This document shows, in pieces, positions 8,919 to 16,531 of a stretch of DNA of 64,000 nt. Every line of letters begins with the position of its first letter. Within the stretch, counting starts at the first letter, position 1. Below the pieces are notes generated by a model, which saw nothing but the letters and a program-made list of their open reading frames with translations, was not told the DNA's origin and made no database searches. Source of the stretch: Flavobacterium sp. YJ01 (GTDB lineage: Bacteria; Bacteroidota; Bacteroidia; Flavobacteriales; Flavobacteriaceae). The position numbers were made by a program, and so were the translations under genes. Location of the stretch: assembly GCF_029320955.1 (NCBI RefSeq), contig NZ_CP119757.1:2604001-2668000 (forward strand), given 5' to 3'.

Positions 8919-9284
8919 TTAACGGTTAATTTCAAAATCTTTAATAATTTCTGCTTCAAAATAGGCAATATAATCTGCCATTACAGCACGCACTTTTTCT
9001 GAATTATCTTGAAGATAATTGCACAAATAAACATCTAAAGTAAGCTGATTGTATTCTGGCCAAGTGTGTATACAAATATGCGATTCTTTGAGACAGTACG
9101 AAATCGTAAAACTATCATTATCAAAGTCATGTACGACAGCGCCAACCTTTTCAAGTTCGTATTTTTCTAAAATGGAATTGGTAACCGTAACAAACCCTTT
9201 ACTATCTGTAAGCTTTATGGTTTTGTCGACATGTAAAGTAACCAGTTTATGCAGTCCTGGCGAATAAGGAGGTAAATCCATCAA
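8919..9284 (-). CDS. speD: S-adenosylmethionine decarboxylase (SpeD-like proenzyme)
   Basis: Proenzyme of 121 residues, the short bacterial class. It decarboxylates AdoMet to give the aminopropyl donor for polyamine synthesis. The self-cleavage and active-site motif is intact: LKESHICIHTWPE puts the pyruvoyl-forming serine at Ser68 (cleaved after Glu67), the processing histidine at His73, and the catalytic cysteine at Cys88 (VYLCN). This is the first gene of the seven-gene operon and has its own -7 element. Its downstream partner is a membrane-embedded aminopropyltransferase, not a soluble SpeE. A second ATG is one codon in, so the start is uncertain by 3 bp. Confidence 0.92.
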   Translation of the reverse strand: MMDLPPYSPGLHKLVTLHVDKTIKLTDSKGFVTVTNSILEKYELEKVGAVVHDFDNDSFTISYCLKESHICIHTWPEYNQLTLDVYLCNYLQDNSEKVRAVMADYIAYFEAEIIKDFEINR

Positions 9285-9306
9285 ATTATTTGTATTACAC
9301 AGGAGT

Positions 9307-9314
9307 CAAATATA
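9307..9314 (-). promoter_or_regulatory. -7 promoter element of the speD-like operon
   Basis: Read on the minus strand this is TATATTTG, a perfect TAnnTTTG element, 22 bp before the ATG of the AdoMet decarboxylase gene. It is the only clear promoter for the seven-gene operon, whose other genes are 14 bp apart or less, or overlap. Confidence 0.7.
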
Positions 9315-9396
9315 TAATATTTTTTGTAACAAAATAATGTGGAAAACCGTATTTAGATATAGTTTTTTTAAGCATTTTCTACTTTGTGAGAAGAAA

Positions 9397-9975
9397 CTAT
9401 TGTTTTGAAATTTTTTTATAATGATAACCTAAATTATAATCAGAGCCTGCCCAGAAAAGAAATAAAATTGCGCCCGAATTATCGTAACAATAATGAACTA
9501 AAAGTCCGTTGTCTTTTGCGAGTCCGATTCTGGTTTTGTGATTGGTATAACCACCCGCAAGATACGGAATACCATTTCTTTTTAAATATTTGTTATCGAG
9601 ATAAAAGAATCCGTTTTTTAGTTTTCCGCTCAATTCAATGTTTTCTATTTCTACATTATCTTTTTTGGCTGTAAACCTCAATTTGTTTTGATTAACTAGT
9701 TTTATTTCAACCAAATAAACAGCATTATCATCATATTTTATCTCTTTAGAAAAGACAAAATAGTCCAAACCTTGTCTTACTTTAGCATCTGAAGAAACTA
9801 TCAATTCGGAGTTTCCTTTTTCGTTGTATTTCAAATCAGGAAATAATTCGTAAGTTCCTTCTAGTTTGGACAAATCATTTTGTGATAATGATTCTTTATT
9901 TTCTTTCATCATTTTATCTGAAAAAGAAGCACAGGAAGAAAAAAGAAGAACTATTGCAAAACCTATTATTCTCAT
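9397..9975 (-). CDS. hypothetical lipoprotein
   Basis: Predicted lipoprotein of 192 residues; the signal peptide ends at LLFSSC (Cys15). The rest is beta-rich with no family I recognise. Visible features are a LEGTYELFPDLKY segment near residue 38, typical of lipocalin-like or calycin-type lipoproteins of Bacteroidota, and an aromatic C-terminus (LFLFWAGSDYNLGYHYKK). The gene stands alone, transcribed towards the polyamine-like operon but about 110 bp upstream of it and ahead of that operon's own promoter. Envelope location is likely. Function is unknown. Confidence 0.7.
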   Translation of the reverse strand: MRIIGFAIVLLFSSCASFSDKMMKENKESLSQNDLSKLEGTYELFPDLKYNEKGNSELIVSSDAKVRQGLDYFVFSKEIKYDDNAVYLVEIKLVNQNKLRFTAKKDNVEIENIELSGKLKNGFFYLDNKYLKRNGIPYLAGGYTNHKTRIGLAKDNGLLVHYCYDNSGAILFLFWAGSDYNLGYHYKKISKQ

Positions 9976-10106
9976 AAATTATTTGTTTACTATTTTAAAT
10001 ATAATCTTTATTTCAGTAAACAACGCAACCATTTCAAAATATTGCTATCTTATTAAAATACAAAACATTACTTCTTTAACTTTAGTAACCATTAAACCTA
10101 AATAAA

Positions 10107-10568
10107 ATGAAAAACCTAATTTTACTTGCAACTTTATTTTTATTTATTGGCTGTTCAAATGATGACAATAGTGCTAATGGAGATATTACAATTACATCGG
10201 TCGGACAAGGAAGTTTAACCTCTTCAACAATCGAACGAACTAATATGGTAATTACAAATAAAATTACCTGGGAGGCATTAAAGGCTAAAATGAATGAACA
10301 TAATAATACTACCAGAGATTTTAAAGAAACAGATATAGATTTCTCTAAATTCAATATTATTGCCACTTTTTACAGACAGTACAATATGTCAACCTCTATA
10401 GATATTACAAAAGCTACGATGCGCTCAGGCAAAATTATCGTTACAATAGAAAACTTAAAAGTTGGCTTCACAAATGACGTTTCACAGCCCTTTCATATTG
10501 TAAAAATTCCAAAATCCTCAAAAAAAATTGTTTTTGAACAAATAAGAAATCCGCTTTTACCAGAATAA
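10107..10568 (+). CDS. lipoprotein resembling PrcB family proteins
   Basis: Lipoprotein of 153 residues: the signal peptide ends at FLFIGC (Cys16), followed by an Asp/Asn-rich tether. The C-terminal half (DFSKFNIIATFYRQ ... IIVTIENLKVG ... QPFHIVKIPKSSKKIVFE) resembles the C-terminal domain of PrcB, a non-catalytic subunit of the Treponema dentilisin protease complex. No partner protease is nearby, so the name marks a domain similarity and not a function. A degenerate -7 element (TAACTTTA) lies 22 bp upstream. The transcript ends at the strong palindrome it shares with the tRNA gene. Confidence 0.65.
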   Translation: MKNLILLATLFLFIGCSNDDNSANGDITITSVGQGSLTSSTIERTNMVITNKITWEALKAKMNEHNNTTRDFKETDIDFSKFNIIATFYRQYNMSTSIDITKATMRSGKIIVTIENLKVGFTNDVSQPFHIVKIPKSSKKIVFEQIRNPLLPE

Positions 10569-10597
10569 AGCTGTTTTTATAAAAAGGATAAAAATAA

Positions 10598-10633
10598 AAA
10601 ACCGCGATTTCAATTAATTGAAATCGCGGTTTT
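10598..10633. terminator. perfect palindromic bidirectional terminator
   Basis: A 36-base perfect palindrome with half-site AAAACCGCGATTTCAATT. It serves the PrcB-like gene on the plus strand and the tRNA gene on the minus strand, with T runs on both sides. Confidence 0.88.
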
Positions 10634-10639
10634 ATTTAG

Positions 10640-10726
10640 CAGAAAGGAAGGGATTCGAACCCTCGATACAGTTACCCATATACTAGCTTTCCAGGCTAGC
10701 TCCTTAAACCACTCGGACACCTTTCT
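10640..10726 (-). tRNA. tRNA-Ser (anticodon GGA)
   Basis: Read on the minus strand the acceptor arms are AGAAAGG and CCTTTCT. The anticodon stem is CTAGC/GCTAG with loop CTGGAAA (anticodon GGA, reading UCC and UCU). A long variable arm, as in class II serine tRNAs, and a TTCGAAT T-loop are present. The discriminator base is G, and the 3' CCA is not encoded, as is common in Flavobacteria. The length is 87 bases. Confidence 0.95.
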
Positions 10727-10777
10727 ATTTTGGTCTGCAAATAACACGAAAAAAATTGAGTTACACAAAGTAAATTT

Positions 10778-11656
10778 TTAAGATTCGTTTATGCTTTTTC
10801 TAAATTCTTCCATAAACAATTTTACCGCCTTTTTTTGGTATCCTCCTATTGTCAGCATAAAAGATTCTCTTTTAGTCGCCACACCTGTAATCTGAATCGA
10901 TTTAAGCTGATCCCAACCTTTTAACGCTTTTTCTGCTACAATGGTTGCCCAATCACTGTTTTCTACCATTTGCAATAATGCATGAATAGAATGTAGTTCA
11001 ATCGAGATTTTTGGCGTCATATTAAATTTCTGAAACAACTCTTCTACAAATTCTCTCGAATTAGAACCTTTTCCTGGCAAAACCAACTCAATTTCATCCA
11101 TTTTTTTGAAAGCGATTTTGTCTAAATGTGCCAAAGGATGTGTTTTAGAAACTGCCATTACCATATTCGAAATAAACAAAGGCACTTTCTGAATTGGAGG
11201 TTCAATCGGATGCGATGAAATAACCAAAACAACATCCAATGCATTATTAAGAAGTTTTTGTTCTAATGCTTCTGTTGTTCCGTATTCCACGACAATTTTA
11301 AGATTTTGATATTGTTTTGCAAATGCATGAACAATTGGTAAAATCAATAATCCAAAAATATAGGTAACGCCAATTCGAAGTTCGCCGCCAATCATTTCGT
11401 TTAAATCTTCGATTGCCTGCTTTCCGTTTTCTATGTTTTCGACTACTTTCTTGGCGTGAACTAAAAACACAGAACCCGCTTCTGTCAATTGTACTTTTTT
11501 ACCAATTCGCTTAAATAACGGCAGGCCTAACTCTTCTTCGAGTTTTTTTATTTGCTGCGAAAGTCCCGATTGGGTTACAAAACACAATTCTGCTGCTTTG
11601 GTAAAGTGCAAAACCTCAGCTGTTTTAATAAAATACTGTAATTGATAAATTTCCAT
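10778..11656 (-). CDS. LysR-family transcriptional regulator
   Basis: Regulator of 292 residues, standard LysR length. The N-terminal winged helix-turn-helix (residues 1-60) has FTKAAELCFVTQSGLSQQIK, and a linker helix leads to a periplasmic-binding-protein-like effector domain (about 90-290). It is divergent from an MFS transporter gene 91 bp away and probably controls it, as is usual for this arrangement. An inverted repeat in the shared region is a candidate binding site. The effector domain resembles the CynR/CysB-type group, but the ligand cannot be read from the sequence. Confidence 0.9.
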   Translation of the reverse strand: MEIYQLQYFIKTAEVLHFTKAAELCFVTQSGLSQQIKKLEEELGLPLFKRIGKKVQLTEAGSVFLVHAKKVVENIENGKQAIEDLNEMIGGELRIGVTYIFGLLILPIVHAFAKQYQNLKIVVEYGTTEALEQKLLNNALDVVLVISSHPIEPPIQKVPLFISNMVMAVSKTHPLAHLDKIAFKKMDEIELVLPGKGSNSREFVEELFQKFNMTPKISIELHSIHALLQMVENSDWATIVAEKALKGWDQLKSIQITGVATKRESFMLTIGGYQKKAVKLFMEEFRKSINES

Positions 11657-11665
11657 ATTGATAAG

Positions 11666-11689
11666 TTTTACTACTTATTATAAGTAAAA
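11666..11689. promoter_or_regulatory. inverted repeat, candidate LysR operator
   Basis: TTTTACT, 10 bases, AGTAAAA, with a nested palindrome ACTTATTATAAGT (11673-11685). It lies 10-33 bp upstream of the LysR start and about 58 bp upstream of the MFS start, where a LysR protein could repress itself and activate its neighbour. Confidence 0.5.
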
Positions 11690-11746
11690 TTATTAATTTT
11701 TCTAATGAAATCATAATCCCGAACTTTGTATCAAATAATTAAGATC

Positions 11747-12991
11747 ATGTTTAAAGCCTTAAAATCTAAAAATTTCAAATTGTTCTTTTACGGACAATCA
11801 GTTTCAGTTATTGGTACCTGGATGCAGAAAACTGCCGTGAGCTGGATGGTTTATAGTATAACGGGTTCTGTTTTTTTATTGGGATTGGCTACTTTTTTAA
11901 GTATGATTCCGTCCTTGTTTTTAGCGCCTTTGGCAGGAAGTATAATCGGAAGATACGACAGACACAAAACATTACTTTTTTTACAGTCCCTTGCTATGCT
12001 TCAGGCGGCAACTTTAGCTTTGCTGATTTATCTCAAAATATATAATATCAACTTCATTTTAGCATTAAGTTTAATTCAGGGAATTATCAATGCTTTTGAT
12101 ATGACTTGCCGTCAAACCATGATGATTGATATTGTCGACAATAAAGAAGATCTTCCAAACGCAGTTGCTCTTAATTCTACAATGAACAATTTTGCTCGTA
12201 TTGCTGGTCCTGCGCTCTCGGGAATTATTCTACACGAATATGGAGAAGACATTTGTTTTATTGGGAATTTCTTGAGCTATATTCCTGTTTTAATTTCATT
12301 ACTATTAATGAAATTAACGCCACATATTAAAGCTGAAAATAAACTTAATATGGTGGATGATCTTTTGGAGGGTTTGGATTACGTTAAAAAAGAAACCGAA
12401 ATGGCGAGAATGCTAATGATGCTTACTTGCAGCAGTTTATTTGTTATTTCTTTTAATACTTTAATGCCCGTTTTTGCCAAAGATATTTTTAGCGGAAATG
12501 CCGAAACTTTCAGCTGGTTCGAAAGTGCTGCCGGAATAGGATCTGTTCTATCTGCCATTTATTTAGCCAATTTAAAATCTGCTGAAAATATGAGTAAGTT
12601 GATGATTGCAGCAAGTTTGCTTCTTGGTTTTAGCGTAATAATATTAGCCCTTTCAAACAGCATCACGGTTGCTTTGGTTTGTATGACTTTAAGCGGAATC
12701 GGAATGATGGGACAAACGTCATCTATTAATATTTACATTCAAACACATAGTTCTGTCAATATGCGTTCTAGAAGCATCAGCTATTTTATGATGGCTTATC
12801 AGGGAATGATTCCTGTTGGAAGTTTAATAATTGGTTATGTTTCTCATTCGCTTGGCGTAAGAACTACGGTTGCGATTCAAGGAATTATTTGTATTCTTTC
12901 TGTGTTGGTTTATGTATACTATAAAAAACATAAAGCTACTGAGGAAAACTTGGAAACTTGTCCTGTTGAGTATAGAAATTCCAAATTTTAA
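11747..12991 (+). CDS. MFS transporter (EntS/MFS_3-like exporter)
   Basis: Major facilitator protein of 414 residues with 12 predicted helices. The loop after helix 2 carries the family signature in the form AGSIIGRYDRHKTL. Phrases such as YGQSVSVIGTWMQKTAVSWMVY near the N-terminus and NALNSTMNNFARIAGPALSG-like sequence in helix 5 match the MFS_3 subgroup that includes enterobactin exporter EntS and drug exporters. I chose ATG 11747; an in-frame TTG at 11726 lies in GAACTTTG, a one-mismatch -7 element. It is divergent from, and probably regulated by, the LysR gene. Substrate unknown. Confidence 0.85.
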   Translation: MFKALKSKNFKLFFYGQSVSVIGTWMQKTAVSWMVYSITGSVFLLGLATFLSMIPSLFLAPLAGSIIGRYDRHKTLLFLQSLAMLQAATLALLIYLKIYNINFILALSLIQGIINAFDMTCRQTMMIDIVDNKEDLPNAVALNSTMNNFARIAGPALSGIILHEYGEDICFIGNFLSYIPVLISLLLMKLTPHIKAENKLNMVDDLLEGLDYVKKETEMARMLMMLTCSSLFVISFNTLMPVFAKDIFSGNAETFSWFESAAGIGSVLSAIYLANLKSAENMSKLMIAASLLLGFSVIILALSNSITVALVCMTLSGIGMMGQTSSINIYIQTHSSVNMRSRSISYFMMAYQGMIPVGSLIIGYVSHSLGVRTTVAIQGIICILSVLVYVYYKKHKATEENLETCPVEYRNSKF

Positions 12992-13033
12992 AGATTCCAA
13001 AAAAGAAATTCCAAATTCCAATTGCACACAATC

Positions 13034-13135
13034 TTGTCATTTCGACGAAGGAGAAATCTTCGCGAGAAACTCTACAAAGATTGGCTTATTGGAACGGAGT
13101 TACTTGCGGAGATTTCTCGTTCCTCGAAATGACAA
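13034..13135. repeat. MITE-like inverted repeat element (about 102 bp)
   Basis: The ends TTGTCATTTCGA and TCGAAATGACAA form imperfect inverted arms of about 30 bp that continue into GAGAAATC and GATTTCTC. The element lies in the spacer after the MFS gene. No open frame is inside. It resembles the small multicopy hairpin elements common in Flavobacterium spacers. Confidence 0.7.
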
Positions 13136-13161
13136 ACTATGCTGATAAATGCATTAAAAAC

Positions 13162-13206
13162 AAAAATCCCAAATTCCATCTTTTAATTTTGGAATTTGGG
13201 ATTTTT
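13162..13206. terminator. bidirectional terminator between the MFS and asparaginase genes
   Basis: Arms AAAAATCCCAAATTCCA and TGGAATTTGGGATTTTT form a perfect 17-bp stem around an 11-base loop, with A and T runs on both outer sides. The flanking genes are convergent. Confidence 0.85.
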
Positions 13207-13223
13207 TATATTGAAATTCGTTC

Positions 13224-14252
13224 TTAAGAAATTTCCCCGCGAAGTGCAGTCTCAAAAATATCCTTAAACTCGTTTTGCGGAATATCGTGTCCAAGCAAAT
13301 ACATTAATTTGGTAATTGCAGCTTCTGTTGTAATGTCTTTTCCAGAAATAACTCCGAGAGATTTTAAAGCGGTACTGGTTTCATATTGTCCCATATTTAC
13401 GCTACCGCCAGAACATTGTGTTACGTTTACAATGTGCATTCCAGATTTGATGGCTTTTTCAATTAAGTTTAAAAACCAATCTTCGGTTGGTGCATTTCCA
13501 GAACCGTAAGTTTCTAGAATAATTCCTCGTAAACCTTTGGTAGAAAGAATTGAAGACAAAACTACTTCGCTCATTCCAGGAAACATTTTGATAATCGCAA
13601 CATGATTATCTAAGTTTTTATGAACGATAAGTTTTGAATCTTTATTTATAGGAAGAAATAAATGTTTGTTTAATTTTAAATGAACGCCAGATTCAACTAA
13701 TTCAGGATAATTTGGCGCTGTAAAAGCTCTAAAATGTTCTGCATTTACTTTAGAAGTTCGGTTACCGCGGTACAATTTGTATTCAAAATACAAACAAACC
13801 TCTGTAATAACGGGTTTTCCGTTTTCTAAAAGTGAAGCAATCTGAATCGCTGTGATCAGGTTTTCTTTTGCATCGGTACGCAAATCTCCAATTGGCAATT
13901 GCGAACCTGTAAACACAACTGGTTTTGCCAGATTTTCGAGCATAAAACTCAAAGCCGAAGCCGAATACGACATTGTATCTGATCCGTGAAGAACCACAAA
14001 TCCGTCGTAAGAAGCGTAATTTTCCTCGATAATAGTGGCGATTTTTGTCCACATTTGAGGATTCATATTGGAAGAATCAATTGGATGTTCGAATGAAATT
14101 GATTCGATTTCGCAATCCAATTGTTTGATTTCTGGAATTTTCTGAATTAATTTACCAAAGTTGAATGCTTTAAGCGCTCCAGTTTCAAAGTCTTTGCTCA
14201 TACCGATGGTTCCTCCGGTATAAATCAATAGTATTTTTGCTTTAGATGACAT
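13224..14252 (-). CDS. ansA: type I (cytoplasmic) L-asparaginase
   Basis: Enzyme of 342 residues that hydrolyses L-asparagine to aspartate and ammonia. The two catalytic threonine motifs are present: YTGGTIGM (residues 11-18) and VVLHGSDTMSYSASALSFML (from about residue 82). VVFTGSQLPIGDLRTDAKEN, with the conserved Lys, follows. No signal peptide is seen, so it fits the cytoplasmic type I class. Its start overlaps the acyltransferase gene by 11 bp, and it is the last gene of the TatD - acyltransferase - ansA cluster. A shared terminator lies just beyond it. Confidence 0.93.
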   Translation of the reverse strand: MSSKAKILLIYTGGTIGMSKDFETGALKAFNFGKLIQKIPEIKQLDCEIESISFEHPIDSSNMNPQMWTKIATIIEENYASYDGFVVLHGSDTMSYSASALSFMLENLAKPVVFTGSQLPIGDLRTDAKENLITAIQIASLLENGKPVITEVCLYFEYKLYRGNRTSKVNAEHFRAFTAPNYPELVESGVHLKLNKHLFLPINKDSKLIVHKNLDNHVAIIKMFPGMSEVVLSSILSTKGLRGIILETYGSGNAPTEDWFLNLIEKAIKSGMHIVNVTQCSGGSVNMGQYETSTALKSLGVISGKDITTEAAITKLMYLLGHDIPQNEFKDIFETALRGEIS

Positions 14253-15378
14253 CTTGGTATTTCAATTTATTGACAACAGGATTGGCGTACATTGCCAAAA
14301 ATCCTTGTCTTGTAATAGGATTATCGCTTCCGATTCTCATTTCTAAACGACGTTCAAAAAGTGATTTTTCGCTTTCTTTATACTTATCAGCAAAACGGTT
14401 TGTTTCGTTTAAAATATCGTAAGCAATAAAATTAGTTGGCCATAATTGGTAGTTTTTCAAAATGACATCATCAATTGTTTGTGCCAAAGCTTGAACTTGC
14501 TTGTTTGCATTGTCATTTTCTGCTACAATTTGATCGATTTGAGTGTCTAAAACGTCGCCGACAGAAATATGGATTCTTTTTTTAGTTCCCATAATTCCGC
14601 TTAAAATGGTCATGAAATCTTCGTTTTTATCTTTTACGTAAACTTCGTTATTAGCTTCTGCCATTAATTGCGGCATTTTCAAAACATCCGTTGGATCATA
14701 TTCATAAGAAATAGAAACTGGAACAATTTTTAATTTCTTAAAATAATCCATTAAGTTTTCTTCGTCAGAACCCATTCCGATCATTTTTAAAACTCCCGGA
14801 TTAGTTTCGTCATTTCCGTCTTTTGTTCTTCCTTCTCTTTGTGCAATCCAAACCGAACGATTTTCGCGAAGCAATAATTGTCCCATATATTCTGCAAGCA
14901 GTTTAGAACTTTGCAGCATTTCACGAGGTGTTAATCCTCTTAAAACCAAAAAGTTTCTGTTCAATTTTGCTAAAGTGGCCAAGAAAGCTTTTTTCACTAA
15001 ATTGTCTCCAATTGCAGAAGCAGTCATTACTAAACCATGTTCGAACAAACAAACATTAAGTAAAGTTGTATCTAAAAGAATATCTCTATGATTTGAGATA
15101 AATAAATAAGATGTATTAGGTTCTAGTTTTTCAAAACCTGAAGTCGTTAAACCTTCAGAACTTTTCTCTAATACTTTCTGGATTGTATTGTAAATAAAAT
15201 TGCATTGAAAATCACGAATAGAATGTGTTTTCTTCAATTGTTCCTTCCAAACCTCATCTTCTACTTCCGGAAAAGTAAAGTTCATCATAGTTTTCATCAT
15301 AGGATGATTTACAACATTATGAAGGGCTTCATTTATTTCGGAATCATAAAACGGTCGAATGGCATCAAATCTCTGCAT
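14242..15378 (-). CDS. 1-acylglycerol-3-phosphate acyltransferase family protein
   Basis: Protein of 378 residues of the PlsC-like glycerol-phosphate acyltransferase superfamily. The catalytic motif reads SNHRDILLD, which is HX5D and not the textbook HX4D; the Bacteroidota subgroup appears to carry this form. The phosphate-binding motif corresponds to QREGRTKDG, and a further conserved block is SDEENLMDYFKKLKIVPVSI. No transmembrane helix is obvious. It probably transfers an acyl chain in membrane lipid synthesis; the acceptor is not certain. It is 63 bp from the TatD gene and overlaps ansA by 11 bp. Confidence 0.82.
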   Translation of the reverse strand: MQRFDAIRPFYDSEINEALHNVVNHPMMKTMMNFTFPEVEDEVWKEQLKKTHSIRDFQCNFIYNTIQKVLEKSSEGLTTSGFEKLEPNTSYLFISNHRDILLDTTLLNVCLFEHGLVMTASAIGDNLVKKAFLATLAKLNRNFLVLRGLTPREMLQSSKLLAEYMGQLLLRENRSVWIAQREGRTKDGNDETNPGVLKMIGMGSDEENLMDYFKKLKIVPVSISYEYDPTDVLKMPQLMAEANNEVYVKDKNEDFMTILSGIMGTKKRIHISVGDVLDTQIDQIVAENDNANKQVQALAQTIDDVILKNYQLWPTNFIAYDILNETNRFADKYKESEKSLFERRLEMRIGSDNPITRQGFLAMYANPVVNKLKYQDVI

Positions 15379-15441
15379 TATTTATTTGGGTTTAAGTGGG
15401 CAAAAGAACAAAAAAAATTTTAAAGTTTTGTAAGGCTAGGG

Positions 15442-16221
15442 TTAAATCCCAAAAACGTCCTTTGAATTCTGTGTCGTTATTGCTGCAATTTCTTCTACAG
15501 AAACATTATAAATATCGCTTAATTTAGCTATAACATTGACTAAATAACTGCTTTCATTTCGTTTTCCTCTGTACGGAATTGGCGCTAAATAAGGCGAATC
15601 TGTCTCCAAAACGATATGTTTCAAATCAATTTGATTTAAAAACTGATCGATTTTTCCGTTCTTGAAAGTTACAACACCACCAATTCCGAGTTTCATATTG
15701 TAAGAAATGGCTTGTTGTGCTTGTTCTAAAGTTCCGGAAAAACAATGAAAAATCCCAAATAAATCTTTAGATTTTTCTTCTTCTAAAACTTCAAAGATTT
15801 CATCAAATGCTTCTCTGCAATGAATTACAATTGGTAATTTGTATTGTTTCGCGAGCTGAATTTGTCTTTTAAAAGCAATTTGCTGTTCTTTTAAATGTGT
15901 TTTATCCCAATACAAATCGATTCCGATTTCGCCGACAGCATAGAATTTTCGTTTTGACAGTTCTGTTTCTACATGCGCCAATTCGTCCAGATAATTATCT
16001 TTCACGTAAGTGGGATGCAAACCCATCATTAAGAATACATTTTCGGGGTAATTTTTTTCTAAATCGTACATAGACTGCGTTGCGGCAGCATCGATTGCAG
16101 GAATAAAGAAGCGGGTAATTCCGGCATCAATAGCGCGCTGAATCATTTCGTCACGATCCTGATCAAATTCTTCAGAATATAAGTGCGTGTGGGTATCGGT
16201 AATTATAGGTGTTGAATTCAA
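15442..16221 (-). CDS. TatD-family metal-dependent hydrolase
   Basis: TIM-barrel hydrolase of 259 residues. Metal ligands are intact: DTHTHL near the N-terminus, GEIGID (Glu), PIVIHCREA (His), GIFHCFSGT (His) and LETDSPYLAP (Asp). Relatives are 3'-5' exonucleases acting on DNA and RNA in repair and quality control. The sequence has no N-terminal extension. It is the first gene of a cluster with the acyltransferase and ansA, whose functions are unrelated, so the grouping is probably historical. A TAATTTTG -7 element lies upstream. Confidence 0.92.
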   Translation of the reverse strand: MNSTPIITDTHTHLYSEEFDQDRDEMIQRAIDAGITRFFIPAIDAAATQSMYDLEKNYPENVFLMMGLHPTYVKDNYLDELAHVETELSKRKFYAVGEIGIDLYWDKTHLKEQQIAFKRQIQLAKQYKLPIVIHCREAFDEIFEVLEEEKSKDLFGIFHCFSGTLEQAQQAISYNMKLGIGGVVTFKNGKIDQFLNQIDLKHIVLETDSPYLAPIPYRGKRNESSYLVNVIAKLSDIYNVSVEEIAAITTQNSKDVFGI

Positions 16222-16241
16222 TGGTATAATTTTAAAGCTGT

Positions 16242-16249
16242 CAAAATTA
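16242..16249 (-). promoter_or_regulatory. -7 promoter element for the tatD-like gene
   Basis: On the minus strand TAATTTTG matches TAnnTTTG and lies 20 bp before the ATG. Confidence 0.6.
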
Positions 16250-16370
16250 CGACAATATTAAAAGAATACCAATTTTGTAGAGATTACAGTACGCGGATGA
16301 CATGGATTCACTTCGTGAAAACGCTGATAAAACAGATTTTTCTTTTTAGTTTGATCTCTAAAAAAGAAAA

Positions 16371-16405
16371 AACCTTTGTCAAAGTTTGAAACTTTGACAA
16401 AGGTT
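16371..16405 (-). terminator. long perfect hairpin, terminator of the S41 peptidase gene
   Basis: The 17-base arm AACCTTTGTCAAAGTTT is followed after one base by its exact complement. Read on the minus strand the hairpin is followed by a T-rich run (TTTTTTCTTTTTT), as expected for a terminator of the minus-strand sigma/anti-sigma/S41 genes. It lies in the 310-bp spacer 16222-16531, which otherwise holds only the repeat at 16425-16510. Confidence 0.75.
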
Positions 16406-16424
16406 GCTGTGTTTTTTATCAACC

Positions 16425-16510
16425 TAAGGAACGAAGAACCTCACAAGCAGCTTCGCAAAGAAAACCCCCATTTTTTCCGCAAATTAGCTAGTGTGATCCT
16501 TCGTTCCTTA
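16425..16510. repeat. MITE-like inverted repeat element (about 86 bp)
   Basis: Terminal arms TAAGGAACGAAG and CTTCGTTCCTTA are perfect, and the pairing continues imperfectly inwards (CCTCACA and TGTGATC). No open frame. It lies between the S41 peptidase stop and the hairpin at 16371. Similar in style to the element at 13034, but a different sequence family. Confidence 0.7.
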
Positions 16511-16531
16511 TGATGACATACTTAAAATATA

